From NCBI GenBank assembly GCA_030672545.1, contig DAOVGF010000025.1, positions 1 to 11,868 of the forward strand: a stretch of 11,868 nucleotides of DNA, read 5' to 3'. Source of the stretch: Candidatus Aerophobota bacterium. Its GTDB lineage: Bacteria > Aerophobota > Aerophobia > Aerophobales > Aerophobaceae. The notes beneath the pieces are model-generated. The model had not been told where the DNA came from. It made no database searches and saw only the letters and a program-made list of their open reading frames with translations. Each line of letters begins with the position of its first letter. The first letter of the stretch is position 1. The translations under genes and the position numbers were made by a program. Below, piece after piece: positions 1 to 7,541 of the stretch.

Positions 1-214
1 TAGAATTGGAGCTGATGTGGTGGGAATGTCTACTGTTCCAGAAGTGATTGTTGCCCGACACTGTAACCTGCGAGTTTTGGGAATCAGTTGTATTACGGAC
101 GAGTGTATACCGGATTGCCTTGAGCCTCTGGATTCTCAAAAGGTAATTGAGGTAGCCAAACAAGCTGAATCGGTTCTAACTCGTCTTGTCAAACCGGTGG
201 TTGCCCGACTGTAA
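1..214 (+). CDS. Purine nucleoside phosphorylase, C-terminal fragment (5' end outside window)
   Basis: This is the end of a trimeric PNP/MTAP-family phosphorylase, which splits purine nucleosides with phosphate into free base and (deoxy)ribose-1-phosphate in cytosolic purine salvage. The reading frame is already open at base 2 and stops with TAA at 212-214. The visible part carries the family block G-A-D-V-V-G-M-S-T-V-P-E-V-I-V-A-R-H, whose Met is the sugar/base-pocket Met of the family. It is followed by L-R-V-L-G-I-S-C-I-T-D. In human PNP the last residue of that segment is Asn243, which reads 6-oxopurines; here it is Asp (98-100), as in MTAP-like enzymes. Specificity is therefore uncertain: guanosine/inosine, adenosine or methylthioadenosine are all possible, and no gene symbol is given. 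The gene ends 15 nt before ileS and is probably co-transcribed with it. Confidence 0.9.
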   Translation, partial: RIGADVVGMSTVPEVIVARHCNLRVLGISCITDECIPDCLEPLDSQKVIEVAKQAESVLTRLVKPVVARL

Positions 215-229
215 GAAAAGAGGAGAAAG

Positions 230-3034
230 ATGGATTACTCGAAAACGCTTAATCTCCCTCGGACCAATTTTCCTATGAGAGCCAGACTTCCCGAAAAAGA
301 ACCGGAGATTCTTAAGTTTTGGCAAGAAGAGAGGGTTTACTCAAAGATAAGGGAAAGAAAGCAAGGAAGTCCTAAATTTATTCTTCACGATGGTCCCCCC
401 TACGCCAATGGTGACATACATTTAGGGCAGGTTCTCAACAAAATCCTTAAAGATGTGATAGTGAAATTTAAGACCATGCAGGGGTTTGATGCTCCTTACG
501 TTCCGGGCTGGGATTGCCATGGTTTGCCGGTTGAGCATCAGTTGTTCAAACAACTGGGAATTAACAAAAGTGAGATACCCCAACTGGAATTCAGGAAGAA
601 AGCCAGAGAATATGCGGCTCATTATGTGGAAAAGCAGAAAGGGCAATTTAAAAGATTGGGAGTTTTAGGTCGATGGGAGAAACCGTACCTTACTATGGAT
701 AGAGAGTACGAATCAGAGATCGTCTCTGCTTTTGGAACTCTGTATAGAAAAGGATATATTTACAAAGGTTTTAAACCAGTTCACTGGTGTCCTCAATGCC
801 AAACAGCTCTGGCAGAGGCAGAAATTGAATATAAAGATAAGATATCTCATTCAATTTATGTAAAATTTCTTCTTAAGAATTATCCCTCGCCGCTCAAAAC
901 TTCTCTTCCTGTTTATCTGGTAATCTGGACCACCACTCCCTGGACTCTTCCGGCAAATCGGGCAGTGGCTCTGCATCCAAAGTTTTCTTATGTATTTGTC
1001 CGATTTAATCAGGAAGTTCTCCTTCTGGCAAAAGAGACAATGGGAAGGGTAAGGAAAGAAGTAGCTTTGCAGGAAGGCAAAACCTTGGCGGAATTTCCAG
1101 GTAAAGACCTGGAAGGATTAACTTATTCCCAGCCTATTACCGGAGAAGGATTAAAAACTGTTATGGCTGATTTTGTCACTGTAGAGGAGGGAACCGGCTG
1201 TGTTCACATTGCTCCCGGGCACGGAGAGGAAGATTATTTTCTGGGTTTAAAATATCACTTGCCGGTGGTTTCTCCAGTTAATGACGAGGGAAGATTTCTC
1301 GATAGTGTGCATAAATTTGCCGGAATGTCAGTTTTTGAGGCCAATGATCCTATTATCGCCTGGCTTAAAAAAAGGGGATGGTTACTCTCCTCCGGGAAAA
1401 TTTCTCACTCTTATCCTCATTGCTGGCGCTGTGGAGGTCCTCTGATCCTTCGGGCTACTCCTCAGTGGTTTCTTGGGGTAGACAAACACAATCTGAGAAA
1501 AAAAGCCATGGAATTGGTCAGGGAAAAAGTGGGGTGGATTCCTTCCTGGAGTCAAAGCCGAATGCTTGGTATGCTGGAGAAAAGACCGGATTGGTGTCTA
1601 TCCCGTCAGAGATACTGGGGAGTGGGGATTCCGGTTGTCTACTGCACTAACCCTGATTGTCCGAGAAAGGGACGAGTGCTCCAGGAAGAACAGGTTTTTG
1701 AGTCCATAGCTTCCAAAGTGAGGGAGAAAGGGTCCGATGTTTGGTTTGAAGAAAAGGTTGAAGCCCTTATCCCTCCCGGATTTTCTTGTCCTGAGTGCGG
1801 AAAGAAGCAGTTTGAAAAGGAAGAGGATATTATCGATGTTTGGTTTGAATCGGGTATTTCCCACCGAAGTGTATTAGCTCGGGAAGAAAGTCTCCGAGAC
1901 CCGGCCGATATGTACATAGAGGGATCTGATCAACATCGAGGATGGTTCCAGACTTCTCTGCTTACCGCGGTGGCCCTTGGGGAAAGACCACCCTTTAAAA
2001 AGGTTTTTACCCACGGATTTGTGGTAGACGCTCAGGGAAAGAAAATGTCTAAGTCGCTGGGCAATGTGGTAGATCCGGCCAAAATTATCGACCGTTGGGG
2101 AGCAGAAATATTGAGACTATGGGTTTGTCTGGAAGATTATACTCAGGATATCAGGGTTTCTCAAGAGATTATTGGACAAACTATAGATATTTACCGGCGG
2201 ATTAGGAACTCCTATAGATTTTTACTGGGTAATTTACACGACTTTTGTTTTCCGGAAAATGCCGTTAAGTCTGAAGAAATGAGAGAGATTGATCGTTGCG
2301 TTCTTTCTCAACTTCAATCTCTGATAAAAAAAGTTACCGCTCATTATGAATCTTTTCGGTTCTATGAAGCTTTTCACTTGATTCATCATTTTACCAGTAC
2401 CCGCTTAAGTGCTTTCTTTTTTGATGTACTTAAGGATAGACTCTATACTTTTTCCCGAAATTCCGGGGAGCGACGTTCTGCCCAAACGGCACTTTATCAT
2501 TTGCTTATGACCCTGATTCATCTAACTGCACCGGTTCTTTCATTTACCTCGGAGGAAGTCTGGTTGAGTATAAGGAAAAATAATCCGGAGTTGATGTCAG
2601 ATCATCATATTAGTTTAAGAGATAGTATATTCTTATCTTCCTGGCCTGAGGTTGACGAGGACCTAATAGATGAGGAACTGGAAAAAAAATGGGAAGAGAT
2701 CTTAAAGGTCCGTGAGGAAGTTTTGAAAGTTCTGGAAGAAAAAAGACAGTCCAAGGTTGTCGCCTCTTCGCTGGAAGCCAAGGTAGTCATTGAGGCTCCT
2801 TCTCATCTCTTGTCTCTTTTGGCCAGTCTGGGTGATGAATTAAAAGAAGTTCTTATTGTTTCTCAAATTGAGCTAAAGGAAGCAGAAGATCTGATAGTGA
2901 GAGTCAAAAAAGCCGAGGGGGGAAAGTGCCTACGGTGCTGGAATTACAGCCCTCGGGTGGGGGAAAACAAGAAATATCCCACTTTGTGTGAAAGGTGTTG
3001 GGGGGTAGTAGATTCCTTATGCGTTTTTTCCTGA
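230..3034 (+). CDS. ileS: Isoleucyl-tRNA synthetase (IleRS)
   Basis: This class I synthetase charges tRNA-Ile in the cytosol and edits valine. The 934-residue length is normal for bacterial IleRS. Seen in order: P-P-Y-A-N-G-D-I-H-L-G-Q (HIGH-type motif at residues 64-67, last His replaced by Gln); an early Cys pair in W-C-P-Q-C; the CP1 editing domain with W-T-T-T-P-W-T at about 233 and the G-C-V-H-I-A-P-G-H-G-E-E-D block around Asp335; a further C-W-R-C; D-V-W-F-E-S-G-I-S-H; KMSKS at 605-609; the helical anticodon-binding region; and a C-terminal zinc knuckle C900-x2-C903/C920-x2-C923. The start is set by AGGAG at 221-225. No T-box leader fits in the 15-nt gap after the phosphorylase gene, so expression should come from an upstream promoter. 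The 3' end overlaps the start of lspA. Confidence 0.98.
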   Translation: MDYSKTLNLPRTNFPMRARLPEKEPEILKFWQEERVYSKIRERKQGSPKFILHDGPPYANGDIHLGQVLNKILKDVIVKFKTMQGFDAPYVPGWDCHGLPVEHQLFKQLGINKSEIPQLEFRKKAREYAAHYVEKQKGQFKRLGVLGRWEKPYLTMDREYESEIVSAFGTLYRKGYIYKGFKPVHWCPQCQTALAEAEIEYKDKISHSIYVKFLLKNYPSPLKTSLPVYLVIWTTTPWTLPANRAVALHPKFSYVFVRFNQEVLLLAKETMGRVRKEVALQEGKTLAEFPGKDLEGLTYSQPITGEGLKTVMADFVTVEEGTGCVHIAPGHGEEDYFLGLKYHLPVVSPVNDEGRFLDSVHKFAGMSVFEANDPIIAWLKKRGWLLSSGKISHSYPHCWRCGGPLILRATPQWFLGVDKHNLRKKAMELVREKVGWIPSWSQSRMLGMLEKRPDWCLSRQRYWGVGIPVVYCTNPDCPRKGRVLQEEQVFESIASKVREKGSDVWFEEKVEALIPPGFSCPECGKKQFEKEEDIIDVWFESGISHRSVLAREESLRDPADMYIEGSDQHRGWFQTSLLTAVALGERPPFKKVFTHGFVVDAQGKKMSKSLGNVVDPAKIIDRWGAEILRLWVCLEDYTQDIRVSQEIIGQTIDIYRRIRNSYRFLLGNLHDFCFPENAVKSEEMREIDRCVLSQLQSLIKKVTAHYESFRFYEAFHLIHHFTSTRLSAFFFDVLKDRLYTFSRNSGERRSAQTALYHLLMTLIHLTAPVLSFTSEEVWLSIRKNNPELMSDHHISLRDSIFLSSWPEVDEDLIDEELEKKWEEILKVREEVLKVLEEKRQSKVVASSLEAKVVIEAPSHLLSLLASLGDELKEVLIVSQIELKEAEDLIVRVKKAEGGKCLRCWNYSPRVGENKKYPTLCERCWGVVDSLCVFS

Positions 3035-3459
3035 TATTCAGCCTTAGTTTTTTTGCTGACCAGTCCAGTAAATTCTGGGTCCGGTCATTCCTTGACCGAA
3101 ACGAATCTATCTGTATTATCCCTCATTTTTTCTCTCTAACCTATCTGGTAAACAGGAATATTTTTTTTGGTCTCTTATTGGTCAATTTCCATTTGATTAT
3201 CTTTGTTCATTTTATGGTTATCCTTTTTCTCTTTTGGCTCTGGAGAAAGCTATTTTTTGTCAATAAAAAGGGTTCCGGGGCAGTAGGTTTGATAATTGGA
3301 GGTTTGACCGGAAATCTTTTTGATCGTATCTGGCAAAATGGAGTTATCGATTTTTTTGACTTTAAAATATGGCCGGTGTTTAATATAGCAGATGTGCTCA
3401 TAGTGGTGGGAGGGGCGATTATCTTATGGGAAATTTTGAAATTTTCACCTAAGCGGTGA
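3019..3459 (+). CDS. lspA: Lipoprotein signal peptidase II
   Basis: This inner-membrane aspartyl protease removes the signal peptide from diacylglyceryl-modified prolipoproteins. Numbered from ATG 3019, the 146 residues form about four membrane helices. Conserved elements seen: A-D-Q-S-S-K (Asp14), G-N-L-F-D-R (N99, D102), V-I-D-F with Asp111, and F-N-I-A-D with Asp125. Asp111 and Asp125 match the catalytic dyad. The usual N-x-G-A-A-F-G motif is altered to N-R-N-I-F-F-G (residues 45-51). A GTG at 2995 would add eight residues. I prefer 3019 because the first conserved Asp then falls at position 14, as in short LspA proteins, and a run of Gs at 3000-3005 could act as the ribosome site. The gene overlaps ileS by 16 nt and is followed after 6 nt by lgt, which acts one step earlier in the same pathway. 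Confidence 0.94.
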   Translation: MRFFLIFSLSFFADQSSKFWVRSFLDRNESICIIPHFFSLTYLVNRNIFFGLLLVNFHLIIFVHFMVILFLFWLWRKLFFVNKKGSGAVGLIIGGLTGNLFDRIWQNGVIDFFDFKIWPVFNIADVLIVVGGAIILWEILKFSPKR

Positions 3460-3465
3460 AGAACT

Positions 3466-4248
3466 ATGTATCGTATTCTTCTCAAAATTGGTTTTTTGAA
3501 AATTTACAGTTACGGTGCCTTTGTCTCTTTAGCTTTCCTAATTTCTATACTTTATTTTCTTCATCTAGCTCGAAAAAGGAAATTACCTGAGGCAGAGATT
3601 GTCTCTTTATCCTTCTGGGTGTTAGTAAGTGGTCTTGCTGGGGCCAGAGTATTTTATGTGATTCATTATAGTGAGTATTTTTTTCACTATCCTCTGGAGT
3701 CGGTCAAAGTGTGGCGAGGAGGACTTGTTTTTTATGGAGGCTTAGTTTTTGCCCTAATAGTAGGTCTCTATCTTACTCATCAATTTGGCCTTTCTTTTTT
3801 TGAGATTGCCGACCTGGCTGCTCCTTCTCTTAGTCTGGGCCTTGCTATCGGAAGAATTGGCTGTTTTCTCAATGGTTGTTGTTATGGATGGCCCAGCCGC
3901 ATTGGTTTTGTTTTTCCTCCCGGTTCCCCAGCGGGCGATTCTTTCCCGGGTGAAAGATTAATCCCCACTCAACTAATCTCTTCATTAGATCTTTTCATTA
4001 TTTTTCTGGTCTTGAGAAAATTGGGGAAAAAGATAAATAGGACCGGTCAAATCTTTTTTTTATTTTTAGTCCTATATGCTCTTCATCGTTTTCTCATTGA
4101 ATTTCTTAGAGCTGACTATCCTGGCATTTTTCTCAATATGACCGAGCCTCAATTCATTAGTCTGGGTCTGGGTATCTTTTCTTTGAATGTTTTATACCTG
4201 AGGAAAAGAAAGAAGGAAAAAATTCTCCCTAAGGGTGAGATGAAATGA
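3466..4248 (+). CDS. lgt: Prolipoprotein diacylglyceryl transferase
   Basis: This inner-membrane enzyme moves diacylglycerol from phosphatidylglycerol to the lipobox cysteine, the first step of bacterial lipoprotein maturation. The 260-residue, strongly hydrophobic protein is of typical length, with about six or seven helices. Diagnostic blocks: W-R-G-G-L-V-F-Y-G-G at 83-92, where enterobacterial Lgt has His in place of the Tyr; the Lgt signature G-R-I-G-C-F-L-N-G-C-C-Y-G at 129-141 with the key Arg130; P-T-Q-L at 167-170; and H-R-F-L-I-E-F-L-R near 207-215. The Tyr and Cys forms of these motifs are common outside Proteobacteria as far as I recall, so I do not read them as loss of function. 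A GGTGA that includes the lspA stop codon sits just before the start. The gene ends in an ATGA overlap with the pseudouridine synthase gene. Confidence 0.97.
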   Translation: MYRILLKIGFLKIYSYGAFVSLAFLISILYFLHLARKRKLPEAEIVSLSFWVLVSGLAGARVFYVIHYSEYFFHYPLESVKVWRGGLVFYGGLVFALIVGLYLTHQFGLSFFEIADLAAPSLSLGLAIGRIGCFLNGCCYGWPSRIGFVFPPGSPAGDSFPGERLIPTQLISSLDLFIIFLVLRKLGKKINRTGQIFFLFLVLYALHRFLIEFLRADYPGIFLNMTEPQFISLGLGIFSLNVLYLRKRKKEKILPKGEMK

Positions 4249-5168
4249 GAAGAAATTATCTATTTAAGGGAGGCTTTGCGGAAGGGGAGAGATTAGATCT
4301 TTTTGTTAAAAATAAGCTGAATTTTCTTTCTCGCTCTTTCATTCAAACTCTGGTGCAGCAGGGAGATATTACTGTAAGCGAGGAAAAGGTAAGGCCCTCG
4401 TATCGTTTAAAACGGATAGATTTGATTAGAATAGAAATTCCCCCAGCTTCTCCTGAGATATTAGAAGCTGAGCCTATTCCTCTGCAGATTATCTGGGAAG
4501 ATGACTCTCTTTTAGTTTTGAATAAACCGGCGGGAATGATTGTTCATCCGATTCGGTTAGGACAGAAAGGAACATTAGTTAACGCATTAATTCATTACTC
4601 CCCGCATCTTTCCCAGGTCTCCGGGCCTCTAAGACAGGGAATTGTTCATCGACTGGATAGAGGTACTTCGGGGGTTATGGTAGTGGCCAAGAACGATCTG
4701 ATTCATCTTGCTTTAAGTGCCCAGTTCAGAAAAAGAGAGGTGAGGAAAACATATCTTGCCCTGGCAAGGGGAATACCCCGGCAAAATGAGGGAATTATAG
4801 AGGCTAAGATTGCCCGAAGTCCTCGAGCGGGAAACAAAATGATTTTGACTCAAACCGGGCGTGAATCCATTACTCATTTCAAAGTGGTAAATACCTGGGC
4901 CGGGAAATGGAGTCTTCTGGAGCTTCATCCTCTCACCGGTAGGACTCATCAGATTCGGATACACCTTCGCTTTATAGGTTGTCCGGTGGTGGGGGATCGG
5001 GTTTACGGTGGGAAAAAAGAGAAATTTCCCGCAAAAACAAAAAGGGTTTATCTTCACGCCAAGACCCTGGGCTTTTACCATCCTCTAAGGAAAGAGTGGA
5101 TGCAGTTTGAAACCCCTCTTCCAGAGGATATGCAAGAGGTAATAAAGTTTTTAGGAGAAGGAAAATGA
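4245..5168 (+). CDS. RluA/RluD-family ribosomal pseudouridine synthase
   Basis: The product isomerises uridine to pseudouridine in structured RNA, most likely 23S rRNA. An N-terminal S4 RNA-binding domain spans about residues 14-63. The catalytic domain begins with the L-N-K-P-A-G-M-I-V-H-P block (92-102). It contains the active-site motif G-I-V-H-R-L-D-R-G-T-S-G with catalytic Asp138, and the late motif H-P-L-T-G-R-T-H-Q-I-R-I-H-L. The 307-residue length and the S4 domain make it RluD-like (U1911/1915/1917 of helix 69 in E. coli), but RluC and RluB-independent paralogues share this layout, so the exact target is inferred. It starts in a four-base overlap with lgt (GGTGA at 4234-4238) and ends in a four-base overlap with fabG, which suggests translational coupling on both sides. 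A pseudouridine synthase next to lspA or lgt is a common bacterial arrangement. Confidence 0.95.
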   Translation: MRRNYLFKGGFAEGERLDLFVKNKLNFLSRSFIQTLVQQGDITVSEEKVRPSYRLKRIDLIRIEIPPASPEILEAEPIPLQIIWEDDSLLVLNKPAGMIVHPIRLGQKGTLVNALIHYSPHLSQVSGPLRQGIVHRLDRGTSGVMVVAKNDLIHLALSAQFRKREVRKTYLALARGIPRQNEGIIEAKIARSPRAGNKMILTQTGRESITHFKVVNTWAGKWSLLELHPLTGRTHQIRIHLRFIGCPVVGDRVYGGKKEKFPAKTKRVYLHAKTLGFYHPLRKEWMQFETPLPEDMQEVIKFLGEGK

Positions 5169-5905
5169 ATAAGAATGGCAAGTTGGCCATTGTAACCGGG
5201 GGCGCTCGAGGTATTGGTAGGGAGATTTGCCTGGAGTTGAGCAAACAAAATCTCCGGATAGTTATTTTTGACGTGTCCGAGGAAGCCGGCCAAAAACTAA
5301 TTGATCTGATAATCAGTCAAGGAGGCCAGGGTCTCTTGCTTAAGGTTGATGTTGGTTCTTACCAGGAAGTTGAGCAAGCAGTGAAAATAGTGATTGACAA
5401 ATTTAAGGTGGTTGATATATTAGTCAACAATGCCGGTATTACCCATGATAGGCTGATTCTCAGAATGAGAGAGGAAGATTGGGATCAGGTAATCAGGATA
5501 AATCTCAAGGGGACGTTTAACTGCTTGAAGGCCGTTTCCAAGTATATGCTTCGCCAACGTTACGGGCGAATTGTTAATATTTCCTCGATTATAGGGTTAA
5601 GAGGCAATGCCGGTCAGGCTAATTACGCAGCTTCCAAGGCCGGTATTGTTGCTCTTACTAAAAGTGCAGCCAGAGAGTTCGCCAGGCGAGGAATTACTGT
5701 TAATGCGGTAGCACCTGGATTCATAGATACTCCTATGACCGAACGGTTGAAGCCGGAGAAACGACGATTTTTTATTTCCCAAATTCCCCTGGGAAGAGCG
5801 GGTAAGACCGAGGAAGTAGCTAATTTGGTTTCTTTTTTAGTTTCTGATAGAGCTGGATATATTACTGGAGAGGTGATAAAAATAGATGGAGGAATGGGAA
5901 TGTAG
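5165..5905 (+). CDS. fabG: 3-oxoacyl-[ACP] reductase
   Basis: This short-chain dehydrogenase/reductase reduces beta-ketoacyl-ACP to beta-hydroxyacyl-ACP in each elongation round. Seen: cofactor loop T-G-G-A-R-G-I-G at 11-18, N-N-A-G at 88-91, Asn113, catalytic Ser141-Tyr154-Lys158 in the block ending Q-A-N-Y-A-A-S-K, and P-G-F-I-D-T-P-M-T at 184-192. The 246-residue length is exactly typical. The residue ending the second beta strand is Asp36 (I-F-D-V), a position that usually favours NADH over NADPH in this superfamily, so cofactor choice may differ from the E. coli enzyme. The start is fixed by AGGAG at 5153-5157 and overlaps the previous stop by four bases. The position before acpP and fabF supports FabG rather than another SDR dehydrogenase. 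Confidence 0.96.
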   Translation: MNKNGKLAIVTGGARGIGREICLELSKQNLRIVIFDVSEEAGQKLIDLIISQGGQGLLLKVDVGSYQEVEQAVKIVIDKFKVVDILVNNAGITHDRLILRMREEDWDQVIRINLKGTFNCLKAVSKYMLRQRYGRIVNISSIIGLRGNAGQANYAASKAGIVALTKSAAREFARRGITVNAVAPGFIDTPMTERLKPEKRRFFISQIPLGRAGKTEEVANLVSFLVSDRAGYITGEVIKIDGGMGM

Positions 5906-5907
5906 TT

Positions 5908-5937
5908 TTGATAAAAATGTGAATCTAATTAAAGAAT
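5908..5937 (+). promoter_or_regulatory. Possible weak promoter ahead of acpP
   Basis: In the 68-nt gap between fabG and acpP, TTGATA (5908-5913) is followed after 18 nt by AAGAAT (5932-5937), which matches four of six bases of the -10 consensus. Acyl carrier protein is usually made in large excess over its neighbours, so an extra promoter here is plausible. The gap is very AT-rich, so this match could be chance. Confidence 0.25.
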
Positions 5938-5960
5938 TTTAAAAAGTAAGGAAAAAACTA

Positions 5961-5965
5961 AGGAG
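5961..5965 (+). promoter_or_regulatory. Strong ribosome binding site of acpP
   Basis: AGGAG, extended to AAGGAGA, lies 8 nt before the acpP ATG. It fixes the start at 5974 and fits the high translation expected for acyl carrier protein. Confidence 0.8.
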
Positions 5966-5973
5966 AACAGATA

Positions 5974-6219
5974 ATGACCAAAGACGAAATTCAGAAAAAA
6001 GTTAAGGAAATTACCAATGAACAATTAGGGGTAGATGAGTCTCAGATTACTGCGGAAGCCAAGTTTGTGGAAGATTTGGGAGCAGATTCCCTTGATACAG
6101 TAGAGTTAATTATGGCCCTGGAAGAAGAATTTAACATAGATATATCAGATGAGGAAGCTGAGAAACTAACCACCTTGCAAAAAGTAGTGGATTACATCGA
6201 GGATCATTTAGAAAAATAA
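5974..6219 (+). CDS. acpP: Acyl carrier protein
   Basis: This is the small acidic cytosolic protein that carries growing acyl chains on a 4'-phosphopantetheine arm. The 81 residues match the family length. The attachment motif G-A-D-S-L-D-T-V-E-L places the modified serine at Ser39. The strongly acidic helix that follows (M-A-L-E-E-E-F) is the usual docking face for FabG, FabF and other partners. The C-terminal L-T-T-L-Q-K-V-V-D-Y-I is also typical. The gene lies 68 nt after fabG and 54 nt before fabF, the classical fabG-acpP-fabF order. fabD, fabH and plsX, often found just upstream in other bacteria, are absent here and must be elsewhere. Confidence 0.98.
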   Translation: MTKDEIQKKVKEITNEQLGVDESQITAEAKFVEDLGADSLDTVELIMALEEEFNIDISDEEAEKLTTLQKVVDYIEDHLEK

Positions 6220-6256
6220 AAATCAATCAAAGGTGATAAATAGATCAGAAAACTCT

Positions 6257-6266
6257 GGAGGGAGGT
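6257..6266 (+). promoter_or_regulatory. Extended Shine-Dalgarno of fabF
   Basis: GGAGGGAGGT ends 7 nt before the fabF ATG and offers two overlapping strong anti-SD pairing registers. It supports the start at 6274. Confidence 0.75.
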
Positions 6267-6273
6267 CGGGAGA

Positions 6274-7512
6274 ATGAGGCGGGTAGTAGTGACCGGAATG
6301 GGTGTAGTTTCTCCTATTGGTATCGGTGTTCCTAAATTTGAAGAGTCTATTTTCTCCGGTGTAAATGGCGTAAAAAGGATAAGTTTATTCGATCCCTCCT
6401 CTTATCGTTCTCAAATGGCTGGTGAGGTGAAAGACTTTAGTTATAGTAGATGTCTCTCATCCAAAGAAGCCAGGAGGATGGATAGATTTACTCAGTTAGG
6501 GATAGTGGCCGCTGATGAGGCAATTAAGGGAGCCGGACTAAATGTTGATAGCGAGACTCCCTCCATAATAGGTGTTCTGGTTGGCTCAGGTGTAGGCGGT
6601 CTGACCACCATCGAAAGAGAAGAAACTAACTTGCTCCGGAAAGGTCCCAAACGGGTTAGTCCCTTCCTTATTCCTATGTTAATAACGGATATTACCTCTG
6701 CTCAGATTGCTATTCGCTACGGATTTTATGGTCCGAATCTTTCCATTTCAACTGCTTGCGCTACGGGAAATCACTCTATCGGGGAAGCCTTTAAAATTAT
6801 TCAGAGAAACCAGGCCGATGTCATGGTCACGGGTGGAACTGAAGCAGCCATCACGCCTCTGGGATTGGCCGGATTTTGCTCCATGCGCGCTCTTTCTACC
6901 AGGAATGATCAGCCCGAAAAAGCATCTCGTCCTTTTGATCGAGAACGAGATGGGTTTGTTATAGGAGAAGGTGCCGGGATTGTGGTACTGGAAGAGCTGG
7001 AGAGAGCCAAAAAAAGGGGAGCCAACATTTGGGCTGAAATCGTGGGTTTTGGAATGACCGGAGATGCTTACCACGTTACCCAGCCGAGGGAAAATGGGTC
7101 GGGACTTAAAATGGCCATGGAGCAAGCCTTAAAAGACGCCGGGATAAATACGGAAAAAATAAACTATATAAATGCCCACGGAACTTCCACTTCTCTCAAT
7201 GATAAAGTTGAAACTAAGGCGATAAAGGAACTCTTTAAAAACAAGGCCTATCAGATTCCGGTGAGCTCAACTAAATCAATGACCGGCCACCTTTTGGGAG
7301 CAACCGGGGGAGTGGAGTTAATTTCTTGTGTTCTGGCTCTTAACCGAGGCCTTATACCTCCGACTATTAATTATGAGACATTTGATCCCGAATGTGATCT
7401 GGACTATGTTCCTAACCAAGCTCGGGAAAAAAAAGTTGAAGTAATTCTTTCCAATTCTATGGGTTTTGGGGGACACAACGCCGTCTTGATAGTAAGAAAA
7501 TTTCTGGAGTGA
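6274..7512 (+). CDS. fabF: 3-oxoacyl-[ACP] synthase II (KAS II)
   Basis: This condensing enzyme extends acyl-ACP with malonyl-ACP, with decarboxylation. The 412-residue thiolase-fold protein shows the Cys-His-His triad: Cys162 in S-T-A-C-A-T-G, His302 in N-A-H-G-T-S-T, and His339 in S-M-T-G-H-L-L-G-A-T-G. The C-terminal glycine-rich loop is N-S-M-G-F-G-G-H-N-A. Motif positions are within one residue of E. coli FabF, and the sequence reads as FabF rather than FabB. With no fabB visible nearby, it may be the main elongating synthase, but this is inference. The gene follows acpP and ends in a GTGA overlap with a possible upstream start of rnc. Upstream it has an unusually strong Shine-Dalgarno. 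Confidence 0.97.
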   Translation: MRRVVVTGMGVVSPIGIGVPKFEESIFSGVNGVKRISLFDPSSYRSQMAGEVKDFSYSRCLSSKEARRMDRFTQLGIVAADEAIKGAGLNVDSETPSIIGVLVGSGVGGLTTIEREETNLLRKGPKRVSPFLIPMLITDITSAQIAIRYGFYGPNLSISTACATGNHSIGEAFKIIQRNQADVMVTGGTEAAITPLGLAGFCSMRALSTRNDQPEKASRPFDRERDGFVIGEGAGIVVLEELERAKKRGANIWAEIVGFGMTGDAYHVTQPRENGSGLKMAMEQALKDAGINTEKINYINAHGTSTSLNDKVETKAIKELFKNKAYQIPVSSTKSMTGHLLGATGGVELISCVLALNRGLIPPTINYETFDPECDLDYVPNQAREKKVEVILSNSMGFGGHNAVLIVRKFLE

Positions 7513-7541
7513 TACCTCATATAAGTTTTTTAATCATATCA

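Noticed and set aside
215..229. T-box or other leader regulating ileS
   Set aside because: Only 15 nt separate ileS from the upstream coding region, which is too short for any T-box.
2995..3018. GTG start for lspA at 2995
   Set aside because: It adds eight residues without family support, and the conserved first Asp fits better from ATG 3019. It remains possible.
4713..5293. Overlapping antisense open frames opposite the pseudouridine synthase gene and fabG
   Set aside because: They lack recognisable motifs and ribosome sites and lie fully opposite well-supported genes. The same holds for other minus-strand frames in the window.
7509..7541. GTG start for rnc at 7509, overlapping the fabF stop
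   Set aside because: It adds a short hydrophobic extension that RNase III does not normally have. Coupled translation makes it possible, so it is noted in the rnc entry.
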